From positions 62,001-126,000 of the forward strand of contig CAVRXU010000004.1 of the NCBI GenBank assembly GCA_963725155.1: a DNA stretch of 64,000 nucleotides. The letters run 5' to 3'. Position numbers and translations under genes: made by a program. Of this stretch, positions 8,169 to 16,631 are shown piece by piece (the first letter of the stretch is position 1; every line of letters starts with the position of its first letter). The notes below the pieces were generated by a model. It saw only the letters and a program-made list of their open reading frames with translations. It was not told the origin of the DNA and did no database searches. This DNA comes from DATDAH01 sp963725155. GTDB lineage: Bacteria; Actinomycetota; Acidimicrobiia; Acidimicrobiales; DATDAH01.

Positions 8169-9690
8169 CCGACGCCTCCGCGGCCGCCCGACGGGCCGCC
8201 GTCATCCGGCGGGCCGACGGGATGGCCGCCAGGATCGCCCGGGCCTTGGCGTGGCATTCCGCGTCCTCGCCGGCGGGGTCGCTGTCGAAGACGATGCCGG
8301 CGCCGGCCTGGACCGACGCCCGGCCGTCCTCCCCGACGAGCAGGGTGCGGATGGCGATGGCGGTGTCGATGTTGCCGGAGAAGTCCAGGTAGCCGACGAT
8401 CCCGGCATAGGGGCCCCGTCGGGTCGGCTCGAGGTCGTCGATGATCTCCATGGCCCGCACCTTGGGGGCGCCCGAGACCGTCCCCGCCGGCAGGGTGGCC
8501 CGGAGCACGTCGACCGGCGTCCGACCCTCGGCCAGCTCGCCCGACACCTGCGAGGTGAGGTGCATCACGTGGCTGTAGCGCTCGAGGGTCATGCGCTCGT
8601 CGACCTGCTCGGTGCCGAAGGCCACGACCCGACCCACGTCGTTGCGGGCGAGGTCCAGCAGCATGACGTGCTCAGCCACCTCCTTGGGATGCTCCCGCAG
8701 CTCGGCGCCGAGGAGGCGGTCCTCCTCGTCGGTGGCGCCGCGGGGCGTGTGCCGGCAATCGGGCGGGACACCACCCGACCGTCCCGGAGCTGCACCATCG
8801 GCTCGGGCGAGGCACCGACGACGGTCACCTCGGGGTAGCGCACGAAGTACATGTACGGGCTGGGATTGATCTGGCGCAGGACCCGGTAGACGTCGAAGGG
8901 GTCGGCCTCCAGCTCGACGTCGAACCGTTGGGACAGGACGACCTGGAAGATGTCACCGGCGACGATGTGCTCCTTCGCCACCTCGACCGCCTTCTGGTAC
9001 GCCTCCGACCCCAGGACCGACCGGTACTCCGGCAGGGGCTCGTCCCGGCGGGGCGGTTCCAGCAACGGCTCGTCGAGGGGTCGGGCCCCGTCCCGGGCCA
9101 TCGCCTCGACCCGCTCGACGGCGTAGTCGTAGATCTCGTCGAGGCCGGCGTCGTCGACATCGGGCCCGACGACGGCGCACGCCACCAGGGTGACCTGCTG
9201 GTTCCAGTGGTCGAACGCCGCGACCTCGCCGATGACCGACATGATCGCGTCGGGGTGGCCCTGGTCGTCCTCCGGCGGCGAGGTGAGCCGCTCGACCTCC
9301 CGGACCACGTCGTAGCCCAGGTAGCCCATCACCCCGGCGTGAAGGGGCGGGAGGTCCGGCATCGGTGGGGCCCGGTAGGCGCCCACCAACCATTCGATGG
9401 CGGCCAGGACGCCGCCGTCGGTGGGCAGTCCGTGGATCGTTCCGTCCCGCACCTCGACGTCGCGGCCCCGGGCGACCAGGGTGGCCAGCGGGTGCCGGCC
9501 GACGAACGAGTAGCGGCTTCCAGCGCTCGCCGCGATCGACCGACTCGAGGAGGAAGCCGGTGCCGCCGTCGACGAGGCGGGCGAAGGCCGACACCGGGGT
9601 CACGAAGTCGGCCAGGAGCTCCCGCCAGACGGGGACGACGGTGTAGTCCCGGGCCAGGGCCCGGAACTCCTCACGACTCGGGCTGATCAC
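8161..9690 (-). pseudogene. trpE: Anthranilate synthase component I, interrupted by two frameshifts
   Basis: Would make anthranilate from chorismate with a TrpG subunit that is not in the window. A TrpE-like protein of about 509 residues is readable only by changing frame twice. Residues from ISPSREEF to DRGERW are in one frame. Near 9517-9519 one extra base (AA instead of A on the coding strand) moves the sequence to a second frame, which runs through YMYFVRYP and RPIAGTRP. At the G4 run 8742-8745 one base appears missing, and the first frame resumes with AEHVMLLDLARNDVG and SGAPKVRAME. The uncorrected reading would stop at 8953 after about 245 codons. Conserved sequence through all three parts suggests a recent mutation or a sequence error. 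Start is GTG 9690 or 9699, inside the end of hisI. Confidence 0.85.
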
Positions 9691-10042
9691 CGAAGTCACG
9701 GAAGAAGCAGGAGCGCTCGCCGGTGTGGCACGCCCCCTTGCCCTCCTGCTCCACGACGAAGAGCAGGGTGTCACCGTCGCAGTCGTAGGCGGCGCGGCGC
9801 ACGTACTGCCGGTCGCCCGATGTCTCGCCCTTGCACCAGTACTCCTGGCGGGAGCGGCTCCAGAACCAGGTCCGCCCCGTCTCGAACGTCTTGGCCAGGG
9901 ACTCGGCGTTCATCCAGGCCATCATCAGCACCGCGCCGGTGCCCTCCTCCTGAACGATGGCGGGCACCAGGCCGTCGGCGTTGTACGTCACGGCCGCCAG
10001 CTGGTCGCTGGAGACGGCGAGGGGGGTCGAGATCGGGCTCAC
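9671..10042 (-). CDS. hisI: Phosphoribosyl-AMP cyclohydrolase
   Basis: Third step of histidine synthesis: opens the purine ring of PR-AMP. The 123-residue protein has WSRSRQEYWCKGETSG, the metal-binding DCDGD and the C-terminal zinc ligands in KGACHTGERSCFF. It has no HisE domain. The GTG start at 10042 lies six bases after TAGGAT, so the hisI-trp transcript may begin here and be leaderless. Its end overlaps the beginning of trpE by roughly 20 bp. Confidence 0.96.
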   Translation of the reverse strand: MSPISTPLAVSSDQLAAVTYNADGLVPAIVQEEGTGAVLMMAWMNAESLAKTFETGRTWFWSRSRQEYWCKGETSGDRQYVRRAAYDCDGDTLLFVVEQEGKGACHTGERSCFFRDFGDQPES

Positions 10043-10048
10043 GGGGCC

Positions 10049-10054
10049 ATCCTA
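10049..10054 (-). promoter_or_regulatory. -10 element for hisI-trp genes, probably leaderless
   Basis: TAGGAT on the minus strand, six bases before the hisI GTG, in the 50-bp gap after the GroES-like gene. The position fits transcription starting at or next to the start codon. It would let hisI-trpE...trpA be expressed separately from hisDCBHAF. No clear -35 is seen. Confidence 0.45.
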
Positions 10055-10092
10055 CGGAGGGTCCTCGAGGCTCCCCCAGGGACTTCGGGGGC

Positions 10093-10491
10093 CTACAGGT
10101 AGAGACCGGCGCCGCTCTCCTCGAGGCGGGTGGCGGCCACGGCGTGGATGTCGCGCTCCCGCAGGATGAGGTAGTCATCACCGCCGACTTCGACCTCGTA
10201 GCGGTCCTCGGGGTTGAACAGGACGTGGTCACCGAGCTCCATGGCCCGGACGTTGGGCCCCACGGCGATGACCTCGGCCCAGGCCAGGCGCTTGCCCACC
10301 TGGGCGGTGGCGGGGATCAGGATGCCGCCCGTGCTCCGGCGCTCGCCCTCCTGGCGGTCCATGTCCACCAGGATGCGGTCGTTCAGCATCTTGATCGGCA
10401 ACCGCTCTCGGCCCCGTTGGTCCTTGGTCGGAGCGGACTTGGCGGTGCCGGCCTTTGCCGGCTGGGCCGTCGTGCCGTTCGCGTCTCCCAT
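10093..10491 (-). CDS. GroES-like co-chaperonin with N-terminal extension
   Basis: A 132-residue protein whose last 100 residues match the Cpn10 fold: LPIKMLNDRILV at the start of the barrel, a mobile-loop region with STGGILIPATAQ, VIAVGPNV, a FNPEDRYEV strand and a C-terminal LILRERDIHAV. About 30 extra residues (Ala/Lys/Thr-rich) precede the domain. There is no groEL neighbour; it sits between hisF and hisI on the same strand. The ATG at 10491 follows TACCGT by seven bases, so it may have its own leaderless promoter. It may be a paralogue of the main GroES; function in this position is unknown. Confidence 0.85.
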   Translation of the reverse strand: MGDANGTTAQPAKAGTAKSAPTKDQRGRERLPIKMLNDRILVDMDRQEGERRSTGGILIPATAQVGKRLAWAEVIAVGPNVRAMELGDHVLFNPEDRYEVEVGGDDYLILRERDIHAVAATRLEESGAGLYL

Positions 10492-10498
10492 CGCCGCG

Positions 10499-10504
10499 AC
10501 GGTA
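10499..10504 (-). promoter_or_regulatory. -10 element for the GroES-like gene
   Basis: TACCGT on the minus strand, seven bases before the ATG at 10491 and just beyond the hisF stop. It matches the TANNNT spacing seen at many starts in this window. Confidence 0.4.
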
Positions 10505-10508
10505 CCGC

Positions 10509-11270
10509 TCAGGCGGGCCGGACCGTGATGCCGCGCGCGGTCATGGCCGCCTTGGCCTCGGCCACCGTGTGCTCGCCGAAGTGGAAGATGCTGGCGGCCA
10601 GGACGGCATCGGCCCGACCCAGGAGGATCCCGTCGGCCAGGTGGTCCAGGGTGCCCACGCCACCGCTGGCGATGACCGGGACGTTGACGGCGTCGCTCAC
10701 CGCGGCGGTCAGCTCCAGGTCGAAGCCGTCCTTGGTGCCGTCCCGGTCCATGGAGGTCAGCAGGATCTCCCCCGCCCCCCGGCGCACGACCTCCTCGGCC
10801 CAGGCCACGGCGTGCCGCCCGGTCGGCGTCCGTCCACCGTGGGTGAAGACCTCGGGCTCGCCGTCGTCCCGGCGGCGGGCGTCGATGGCCACGACCATGC
10901 ACTGGGCCCCGAACTCGCCGGCGATGGCCGACACGAGGTCCGGGTCCTCCACGGCGGCGGTCATCACCGAGACCTTGTCGGCTCCGGCCCGGAGCAGGCG
11001 ACGGGCGTCGCCGACCTCACGCACGCCACCGCCGATCGTGAACGGGATGAAGACCTCCTCGGCGGCGCGTCGCGCCAGTTCGACGATGGTCTCCCGCTTT
11101 TCCGACGAGGCCGTGATGTCCAGGAAGACGATCTCGTCGGCGCCCTCGGCGTCATAACGGGCGGCCAGCTCGACGGGGTCACCGGCGTCGGTCAGGTCGA
11201 CGAAGTTCACACCCTTGACCACCCGACCGGCCGTGACGTCGAGGCAGGGGATCACCCGGGCCACGTTCAC
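10509..11270 (-). CDS. hisF: Imidazole glycerol phosphate synthase, cyclase subunit
   Basis: Uses ammonia from HisH to close the imidazole ring, giving IGP and AICAR. The 253-residue barrel shows VIPCLDVTAGRVVKGV (catalytic Asp), FIPFTIGGGVR, the second catalytic Asp in SMDRDGTKDGF and VIASGGVGTLDHL. The GTG start at 11270 forms a GTGA overlap with the hisA stop. Confidence 0.97.
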   Translation of the reverse strand: MNVARVIPCLDVTAGRVVKGVNFVDLTDAGDPVELAARYDAEGADEIVFLDITASSEKRETIVELARRAAEEVFIPFTIGGGVREVGDARRLLRAGADKVSVMTAAVEDPDLVSAIAGEFGAQCMVVAIDARRRDDGEPEVFTHGGRTPTGRHAVAWAEEVVRRGAGEILLTSMDRDGTKDGFDLELTAAVSDAVNVPVIASGGVGTLDHLADGILLGRADAVLAASIFHFGEHTVAEAKAAMTARGITVRPA

Positions 11271-11977
11271 CGGGCCAGCACCGCCACGGCCTCGGCCACC
11301 GTCACCCGGTCGTCGTAGAGGGCCCGGCCCACGATCACGCCGTCCAGGTCCAGGTCGGACAGGGCCACGAGGTCGTCGGGTGAGCCCACGCCCCCCGACG
11401 CCACCACGGGGACGCTGGCCACCTCCAGGACCGAAGAGAGCCCCTTGAGGTCCGGGCCGTCGAGGGTCCCGTCCCGGCCGATCTCGGTGACCACCAGAGC
11501 GGCCACGTCCATCGCGCTGAAGCGGGCGACGGCCTCCAAGAGGTCGACACCGGCGGACGCCTCCCAGCCCCGCACGGCCAGCTCGCGGCCGCGGCCGTCG
11601 AGGCCCACGGCCACCGCGCCGTCCGGTACGAGGGCGGCGACCAGGTCCGGGTCCTCCAGGGCGGCGGTGCCCATCACGACCCGGGCCACACCTGCCGTCC
11701 ACAGGGCCTCGGCGTCGAGGCGGGAGCGCACGCCGCCGCCGACCTGGACGGGTACGTCGACGGCGGCGGCGATGCGGCCGATGATCTCGCGGTTCACCGC
11801 CTGTCCGGTGCGGGCGGCGTCGAGGTCCACGACGTGGATCCACGGCGCGCCGTCGGCCGCGAACCGTCGGGCCCGGCCGACGGGGTCGCCGCCGTAGTCG
11901 GTCGCCTGGTCGTAGTCCCCCTGGTGCAGCCGGACACAGCGCCCGCCGAGCAGGTCGATGGCGGCGTAGAGGTTCAT
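11267..11977 (-). CDS. hisA: ProFAR isomerase, monofunctional HisA
   Basis: Isomerises ProFAR to PRFAR. The 236 residues show AAIDLLGGRCVRLHQGDY, VPVQVGGGVRS and EIGRDGTLDGPD. The RLHQGDY and GGGVR forms are those of ordinary HisA; PriA enzymes that also do the TrpF reaction typically carry SGGIR. That fits with the separate trpF downstream. Its ATG overlaps the hisH stop (ATGA) and its stop overlaps the hisF start (GTGA). Confidence 0.96.
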   Translation of the reverse strand: MNLYAAIDLLGGRCVRLHQGDYDQATDYGGDPVGRARRFAADGAPWIHVVDLDAARTGQAVNREIIGRIAAAVDVPVQVGGGVRSRLDAEALWTAGVARVVMGTAALEDPDLVAALVPDGAVAVGLDGRGRELAVRGWEASAGVDLLEAVARFSAMDVAALVVTEIGRDGTLDGPDLKGLSSVLEVASVPVVASGGVGSPDDLVALSDLDLDGVIVGRALYDDRVTVAEAVAVLAR

Positions 11978-12594
11978 GGCAACCGACCCAGGAAGTTGGC
12001 CAGGATCTGCTGGCCCGCCCGCCCGGACTTCTCCGGGTGGAACTGCATGGCCCAGACGTTGTCCCGCTCCACACCGGCCACGACGTCACCGCCGTAGTCA
12101 CAGGTGGCCACGACGCCGGGCCCCGCCTCCGGGGCGAAGGAGTGCACGAAGTACACCCACGTCGGGTCATCCACGCCGGCCAACATCGCCGGCTCGCCGC
12201 GGCGGCGGAGGATGTTCCACTGCATCTGGGGGTGCTTCACGCCGTCGGGAAGCTGCCGGACGGTTTCGGGGAGCACGCCGAGGCCGGTCACGCCGGGATC
12301 CTCCTCGGAGGCGGCGTACAGGAGTTGCATGCCGACGCAGATGCCGAGGAACGGGCGCCCCGACGCCACGGCCGTGTGGCTCAGCTCGTCCAGTCCCGTC
12401 CGGTGGAGGGCAGCCATGCAGGCCCCGAAGGCGCCGACGCCGGGCAGCACCACGCCGGCGGCGTCGGCGATGAGGCCGGCGTCCGCGGTCAGGCGGGCAT
12501 CGGCACCGAGGTGCTCCAGCGCCTTCTGGGCCGAACGCAGGTTGCCGATGCCATAGTCGAGGACCGCAACCAGCGGTCGCGCCCCCTGGGTCAA
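11974..12594 (-). CDS. hisH: Imidazole glycerol phosphate synthase, glutaminase subunit
   Basis: Class I glutamine amidotransferase that feeds ammonia to HisF. The 206 residues have VLDYGIGNLRS, the nucleophile Cys in GICVGMQLL, and the His-Glu pair in MQFHPEKSG. The start is TTG at 12594, forming a TTGA overlap with the hisB stop, with AAGGGGA five bases upstream; no better start exists before VLDYGIG. Confidence 0.96.
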   Translation of the reverse strand: MTQGARPLVAVLDYGIGNLRSAQKALEHLGADARLTADAGLIADAAGVVLPGVGAFGACMAALHRTGLDELSHTAVASGRPFLGICVGMQLLYAASEEDPGVTGLGVLPETVRQLPDGVKHPQMQWNILRRRGEPAMLAGVDDPTWVYFVHSFAPEAGPGVVATCDYGGDVVAGVERDNVWAMQFHPEKSGRAGQQILANFLGRLP

Positions 12595-13187
12595 AGGGTC
12601 CCCTTGGTGGACGGGATCCCCGAGCCCTCCACCCGCACGGCGTCGCGCAGGGCGCGGGCCGTCGCCTTGAACGAGGCTTCGATGACGTGGTGGGTGTTCT
12701 TGCCCCGGACCATGGTGAGGTGCAGCGTCCAGCCCGCGGCGGTGACCAAGCCCCGCCAGAACTCCTCGGCCAGCTGCGGGTCGAACGGCGGATCGCCCAG
12801 GATCTTCTCGCCCGGTGGATCGATCTCGTAGACGAGGAAGGGCCGTCCGGAGAGGTCGAGGGCCGCTTCGACCAGGGCCTCGTCGAGGGGGACCGCCGAC
12901 GAGGCGAACCGACGAACACCGGCTTTGTCCCCGAGGGCCTCCTTCAGCGCCCCGCCGAGCGCGATGCCGACGTCCTCGACGGTGTGGTGGGCGTCGATCT
13001 CCAGGTCGCCCTTGGCCCGGATCGTGAGGTCCAGGCCACCGTGGCGTCCGAGCTGGGCCAGCATGTGGTCGAAGAAGGGCAGGCCGGTGTCGACCTCGAC
13101 GGTTCCCGTCCCGTCGAGGACGACGATCAGCTCGATGCTGGTCTCGGCCGTCGTCCGTTCGACGGTGGCGGTGCGTGGAGCGCTCAC
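12591..13187 (-). CDS. hisB: Imidazoleglycerol-phosphate dehydratase
   Basis: Dehydrates IGP to imidazole acetol phosphate. This 198-residue monofunctional enzyme has the Mn-binding motifs FFDHMLAQLGRHGG, DAHHTVEDVGI and KNTHHVIEASFK. The GTG at 13187 gives a GTGA overlap with the hisC stop; the frame open to 13556 is only a shadow of hisC. Not fused to a phosphatase domain. Confidence 0.97.
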   Translation of the reverse strand: MSAPRTATVERTTAETSIELIVVLDGTGTVEVDTGLPFFDHMLAQLGRHGGLDLTIRAKGDLEIDAHHTVEDVGIALGGALKEALGDKAGVRRFASSAVPLDEALVEAALDLSGRPFLVYEIDPPGEKILGDPPFDPQLAEEFWRGLVTAAGWTLHLTMVRGKNTHHVIEASFKATARALRDAVRVEGSGIPSTKGTL

Positions 13188-14254
13188 AGGATCTCCTCGA
13201 GGGCGGTCAGGAACCGGTCGTTCTCGTCCGGGGTGCCGACGGTGACCCGGAGGCAGTCCGTCAGGCGGGGCCAGGAGGCACAGTTGCGGACCAGGACGCC
13301 CCGTTCGACGAGGGCCTGCCACACGGCGTCGCCGGTTGCCCCGTCCGGGCGGAAGAGGACGAAGTTGGCCCCAGAAGGCCACTGCCGCAGCGGAAGCCGA
13401 CCGAGGCCCGCCACCAGGCGCTCCCGCTCGCTGACGATCAGGCGGACCCGTTCGTCCATGGCGTCGATGTGGTCGAGCGCCAGGCGCCCGGCCAGCTGGG
13501 TCACGGCGTCGAGGTGGTACGGCAAGGCGACCTTGAGCAACTCGTCGACGACCCATGTCGGGCCGATGCCGTAGCCCAATCGACCCGCGGCCATCGCCCA
13601 GGTCTTGGAGAAGGTCCGCGTGACGAGCAGCGGCCGGTCGTCGTCGACCAGATCCAGCGCGGTCGAGGACGCGAACTGGCCGTAGGCCTCGTCCACCACG
13701 AGCAGGGCGCCGGCGGCGGCGCAGCGATCGGCCACCGAGGCGACCAACTCGGGATCGGCGACGAGCCCGGTCGGGTTGTCGGGCGAACAGAGGAACACCA
13801 CGCCCGGGCTCTGGGCCAGGACGCGGTCGACCTCGTCCGGTTCGAGGGTGAAGTCCTCGCCCCGCTCCCCCGCGATCACGCCGGTGCCGGTGATGCGGGC
13901 CAGGTGGCTGTGCACGGCATACGTGGGCTCGAAGGTCGCCGCGGTCCGTCCTGCCCCGCCGTACGCCAGGAGCACGGACTGGAGGACCTCGTTGGAGCCG
14001 TTGGCACAGAAGACCCGGTCGACGGTGGTGGCGTGGTGGTCGGCCAACGCCGACCGCAGCGCGACGGCCTCGCGGTCCGGGTAGCGGTTCCAGGCCACGT
14101 CGGCGAGGGCGGCAGCCAGCTCGTCGACCCAGGCCCTGGGTGGGCCGACGGGCGACTCGTTGGTGTTCAGCCGCACCGGGACGTCGAGCTGGGGTGAGTG
14201 GTACCCGGTCATGAGGGCCAGGTCACCACGGGGTTGGACCCGGGTGGTGGTCAT
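13184..14254 (-). CDS. hisC: Histidinol-phosphate aminotransferase
   Basis: PLP enzyme that transaminates imidazole acetol phosphate to histidinol phosphate. The 356 residues include LNTNESPVGPP, NGSNEVLQ, FLCSPDNPTG, DEAYGQF and the PLP Lys in RTFSKTWAMAAGRLGYG. ATG at 14254 overlaps the hisD stop (ATGA). Confidence 0.96.
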   Translation of the reverse strand: MTTTRVQPRGDLALMTGYHSPQLDVPVRLNTNESPVGPPRAWVDELAAALADVAWNRYPDREAVALRSALADHHATTVDRVFCANGSNEVLQSVLLAYGGAGRTAATFEPTYAVHSHLARITGTGVIAGERGEDFTLEPDEVDRVLAQSPGVVFLCSPDNPTGLVADPELVASVADRCAAAGALLVVDEAYGQFASSTALDLVDDDRPLLVTRTFSKTWAMAAGRLGYGIGPTWVVDELLKVALPYHLDAVTQLAGRLALDHIDAMDERVRLIVSERERLVAGLGRLPLRQWPSGANFVLFRPDGATGDAVWQALVERGVLVRNCASWPRLTDCLRVTVGTPDENDRFLTALEEIL

Positions 14255-15558
14255 GGCGTCAGCGTCCGCCGAGCGGCGATGGACGCGGCATGCGCGGGAA
14301 GGCCCTCGGCGGTGGCCAGCGTCTCGACGACGGGACCGAGGCGGGCCAGGCCGGCCGCGTCGGCGGTCACGACGTGGATCTGCTTGAGGAAGTCCAGGAC
14401 GGACAGGGCCCCGGCGTAGCGGGCCGAGCCGAAGGTGGGCAGGACGTGGCTCGGTCCGGCGGCGTAGTCCCCCAGAGCGGCCGGTGACCAGGGCCCGCAG
14501 AACACGGCCCCGGCGTTGCGGACCAGGGGCACGAGGGCCGCCGGGTCGGCCGTCATCAGCTGGAGGTGCTCCGGGGCGATGGCGTTGGCCACGGCCACCG
14601 CCGCCTCGGGACCGTCCACCAGCACCGTGTAGCCGCCGTCAGCCAGCGTGGCCTCGATGTCGGGCCGGCGCGCCGACCCGGCGACGATGCCGGTGATGGC
14701 AGCATCCACCGCGTCGGCAACCGGTTCGGACCAGGTGATGAGCCAGGCCAGGCCGCCGGGGCCGTGCTCGGCCTGGACGACGATGTCGGTGGCGCAGAGC
14801 TCGGCGGGCACGGTGTCGTCGCCGATGACCACCACCTCGGACGGGCCGGCGAAGGCCGCGGGCACGCCGACCAGGCCGGTGACCTGACGCTTGGCCTGGG
14901 AGACATAGACGTTGCCCGGTCCGACGATGACGTCGACCGGGCGAACGCTCTCGGTGCCGTGGGCGAGGGCGCCGATGGCCTGGGCCCCGCCGATGCGGTA
15001 GACCTCGTCGGCGCCGGCGATGGCGGCCGCGGCCAGGGTCTCCACCGGGACCTCGCCGTCCGGGCCGGGCGGGGTGCAGAGCACGACGTCGCCCACCCCG
15101 GCCGCCCGCGCCGGGACCACCGTCATCAGGACGGTCGAGGGGTACCGGGCCCGCCCACCCGGCACGTAGCAGCCGGCCCGGGCCACGGGCACGTAGTACT
15201 CGTCGATGACCACCCCGTCGCGGTCATGGCGGCGGGTGGGGGGCACCTGGCCCTCGTGGTAGGCCGCGATCTCGTCGGCCGCCTGCTGGAGGGCGCTCCG
15301 GACATCGGGGTCCACGGCGCCCAGGGCCGAGGTCACCGTCGCGGGCGGGACCCGCAGGTCGTCGACGGCCACGCCGTCGAGGCGCTCGGTCAGGGCCCGC
15401 ACGGCGGCGTCGCCCCGGGACGCCACGTCGGCCAGGATCGCCCGCACGGCCTCCACGGGCTCGTCTCCGCCGAGCGCGGGTCGGGGCAGGTCGGTCGACG
15501 GGTCGGCGACGCCCCGCCGGTCGAGGCGGGTCAGCAGGGGGGCGAGGACGGGCGCCAT
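14251..15558 (-). CDS. hisD: Histidinol dehydrogenase
   Basis: Zinc enzyme for the last two oxidations of histidine synthesis. The 435-residue protein has YVPGGRARYPSTVLM, GPGNVYV, the zinc/base region VQAEHGPGG, and HVLPTFGSARY near the C-terminus. It opens the his cluster; ATG at 15558 is nine bases after a TACCGT element, which leaves no room for an attenuator leader peptide. Confidence 0.97.
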   Translation of the reverse strand: MAPVLAPLLTRLDRRGVADPSTDLPRPALGGDEPVEAVRAILADVASRGDAAVRALTERLDGVAVDDLRVPPATVTSALGAVDPDVRSALQQAADEIAAYHEGQVPPTRRHDRDGVVIDEYYVPVARAGCYVPGGRARYPSTVLMTVVPARAAGVGDVVLCTPPGPDGEVPVETLAAAAIAGADEVYRIGGAQAIGALAHGTESVRPVDVIVGPGNVYVSQAKRQVTGLVGVPAAFAGPSEVVVIGDDTVPAELCATDIVVQAEHGPGGLAWLITWSEPVADAVDAAITGIVAGSARRPDIEATLADGGYTVLVDGPEAAVAVANAIAPEHLQLMTADPAALVPLVRNAGAVFCGPWSPAALGDYAAGPSHVLPTFGSARYAGALSVLDFLKQIHVVTADAAGLARLGPVVETLATAEGLPAHAASIAARRTLTP

Positions 15559-15567
15559 CGGCGCCTC

Positions 15568-15573
15568 ACGGTA
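15568..15573 (-). promoter_or_regulatory. -10 element for the his operon
   Basis: TACCGT on the minus strand, nine bases before the hisD ATG. The 61-bp gap to the divergent small gene must hold both promoters. The very short or absent leader argues against transcription attenuation or a T-box here. Confidence 0.4.
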
Positions 15574-15619
15574 CCGGCGCCCTCCGCTCGCTTCGGTCGG
15601 TTTGCGCTACACAAGGCCG

Positions 15620-15814
15620 GTGACCGCCCACCACGCCCAGCTGGCCTCGACCGCGTCCAGCCTCGACGAGCTGATCAAGCGGGTGACCGCCGCCGCGGAC
15701 GATCTGGCGGGCGACAAGGAGGACCTGGCCGCCGACCTCTACGAGGTGGAACGATCGCTGCGCACCGGGGCCCGCCGATTGGCGGCGGTGCTGCGTCGCC
15801 TCGACGGGCGCTGA
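15620..15814 (+). CDS. Small hypothetical protein, helical
   Basis: Predicted 64-residue protein that I do not recognise. It looks wholly helical, with heptad-like spacing (ASSLDELIKRVTAAADDL, then LYEVERSLRTGARRL), so a small coiled-coil or dimer is likely. The GTG at 15620 follows TACACA by six bases; a TTG at 15602 would add six residues. It is divergent from hisD and followed by a perfect terminator, which supports it being a real transcription unit. Confidence 0.6.
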   Translation: MTAHHAQLASTASSLDELIKRVTAAADDLAGDKEDLAADLYEVERSLRTGARRLAAVLRRLDGR

Positions 15815-15862
15815 CGGGAGGGCGGCGGTCCCCCGATCGGGTGATGCCGGGCCCGGACGCGG

Positions 15863-15889
15863 GGCCGGCGCCCACGAAGGGCGCCGGCC
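15863..15889. terminator. Bidirectional hairpin terminator
   Basis: Perfect 11-bp stem (15863-15873 with 15879-15889) and 5-base loop between the small plus-strand gene and nth on the minus strand, both of which point into it. Confidence 0.75.
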
Positions 15890-15970
15890 GTGGGCGACCT
15901 CGGGCGGCGGATCCCGATGGTCGCCAGTAGCCAGGTGGCGGGAACCTGGCAAAACCACCTTAACCCGAAG

Positions 15971-16612
15971 TCAGACCTCGGACGATGGACAGAAGTCGTT
16001 CAGGACGCAGTCCCCGCACCGCGGTGTGCGGGCGGGGCAGACCCGCCGGCCGTGCAGGATGAGGCGCAGGCTGAACCGGCCCCGCTCGGCGGCCGGGATC
16101 ATGGCGTTCAGCACCATCTCCACCTTCACCGGGTCCTCTTCCTCGGTCAGCCCCAGACGGCGGGACAAGCGTCCCACGTGGGTGTCGACGGGCAGCCCGG
16201 GAAGGTCCATGGCCACGGATCGGACCACGTTCGCCGTCTTGCGACCGACGCCGGGCAGCTTGGTCAGGTCGACCATCCGGGACGGCACCTCGCCGTCGTG
16301 GTCCTCGACCAGCCCCTGGGCCATGCCGATCAGGCTCCTGGCCTTGGCGCGGAAGAACCCCGTGGAGCGGATGATCTCCTCCAACTCGAGGGGCTCGGCC
16401 TCGGCCAGGGCGAACGCCGTCGGATAGCGGGCGAACAGGTGCGGGGTGACCATGTTCACCCGGGCGTCGGTGCACTGGGCGGACAGGATCGTCGCCGCCA
16501 GGAGCTGGAACGGGTTCTCGTGGTCCAGCTCACAACGGGCGTCTGGGTACTCGACGATGAGGCGGCGCATGGTCTCCCGAGCGCGACCGCCGGGCGTTCG
16601 GGGGCGGGCCAC
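15971..16612 (-). CDS. nth: Endonuclease III (base-excision DNA glycosylase/AP lyase)
   Basis: Removes oxidised pyrimidines and nicks abasic sites. The 213-residue protein has the helix-hairpin-helix LPGVGRKTANVV with catalytic Lys125, catalytic Asp143 in VDTHVGRLSRRLGL, and the C-terminal [4Fe-4S] loop with spacing C-x6-C-x2-C-x5-C (CPARTPRC, GDC, FC). GTG at 16612 is preferred over ATG at 16570 because the extra residues match the family N-terminus. Divergent from the mshD-like gene with 19 bp between starts. Confidence 0.95.
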   Translation of the reverse strand: MARPRTPGGRARETMRRLIVEYPDARCELDHENPFQLLAATILSAQCTDARVNMVTPHLFARYPTAFALAEAEPLELEEIIRSTGFFRAKARSLIGMAQGLVEDHDGEVPSRMVDLTKLPGVGRKTANVVRSVAMDLPGLPVDTHVGRLSRRLGLTEEEDPVKVEMVLNAMIPAAERGRFSLRLILHGRRVCPARTPRCGDCVLNDFCPSSEV

Positions 16613-16617
16613 GTCGG

Positions 16618-16623
16618 TAGTGT
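16618..16623 (+). promoter_or_regulatory. -10 element for the mshD-like gene, leaderless type
   Basis: TAGTGT eight bases before the GTG at 16632. It supports the short form of the downstream protein, because a longer start would lie upstream of the promoter. Confidence 0.4.
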
Positions 16624-16631
16624 GCCGCGCC

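Noticed and set aside
15559..15619. Histidine attenuator leader before hisD
   Set aside because: The -10 is nine bases from the ATG; no leader peptide or terminator fits.
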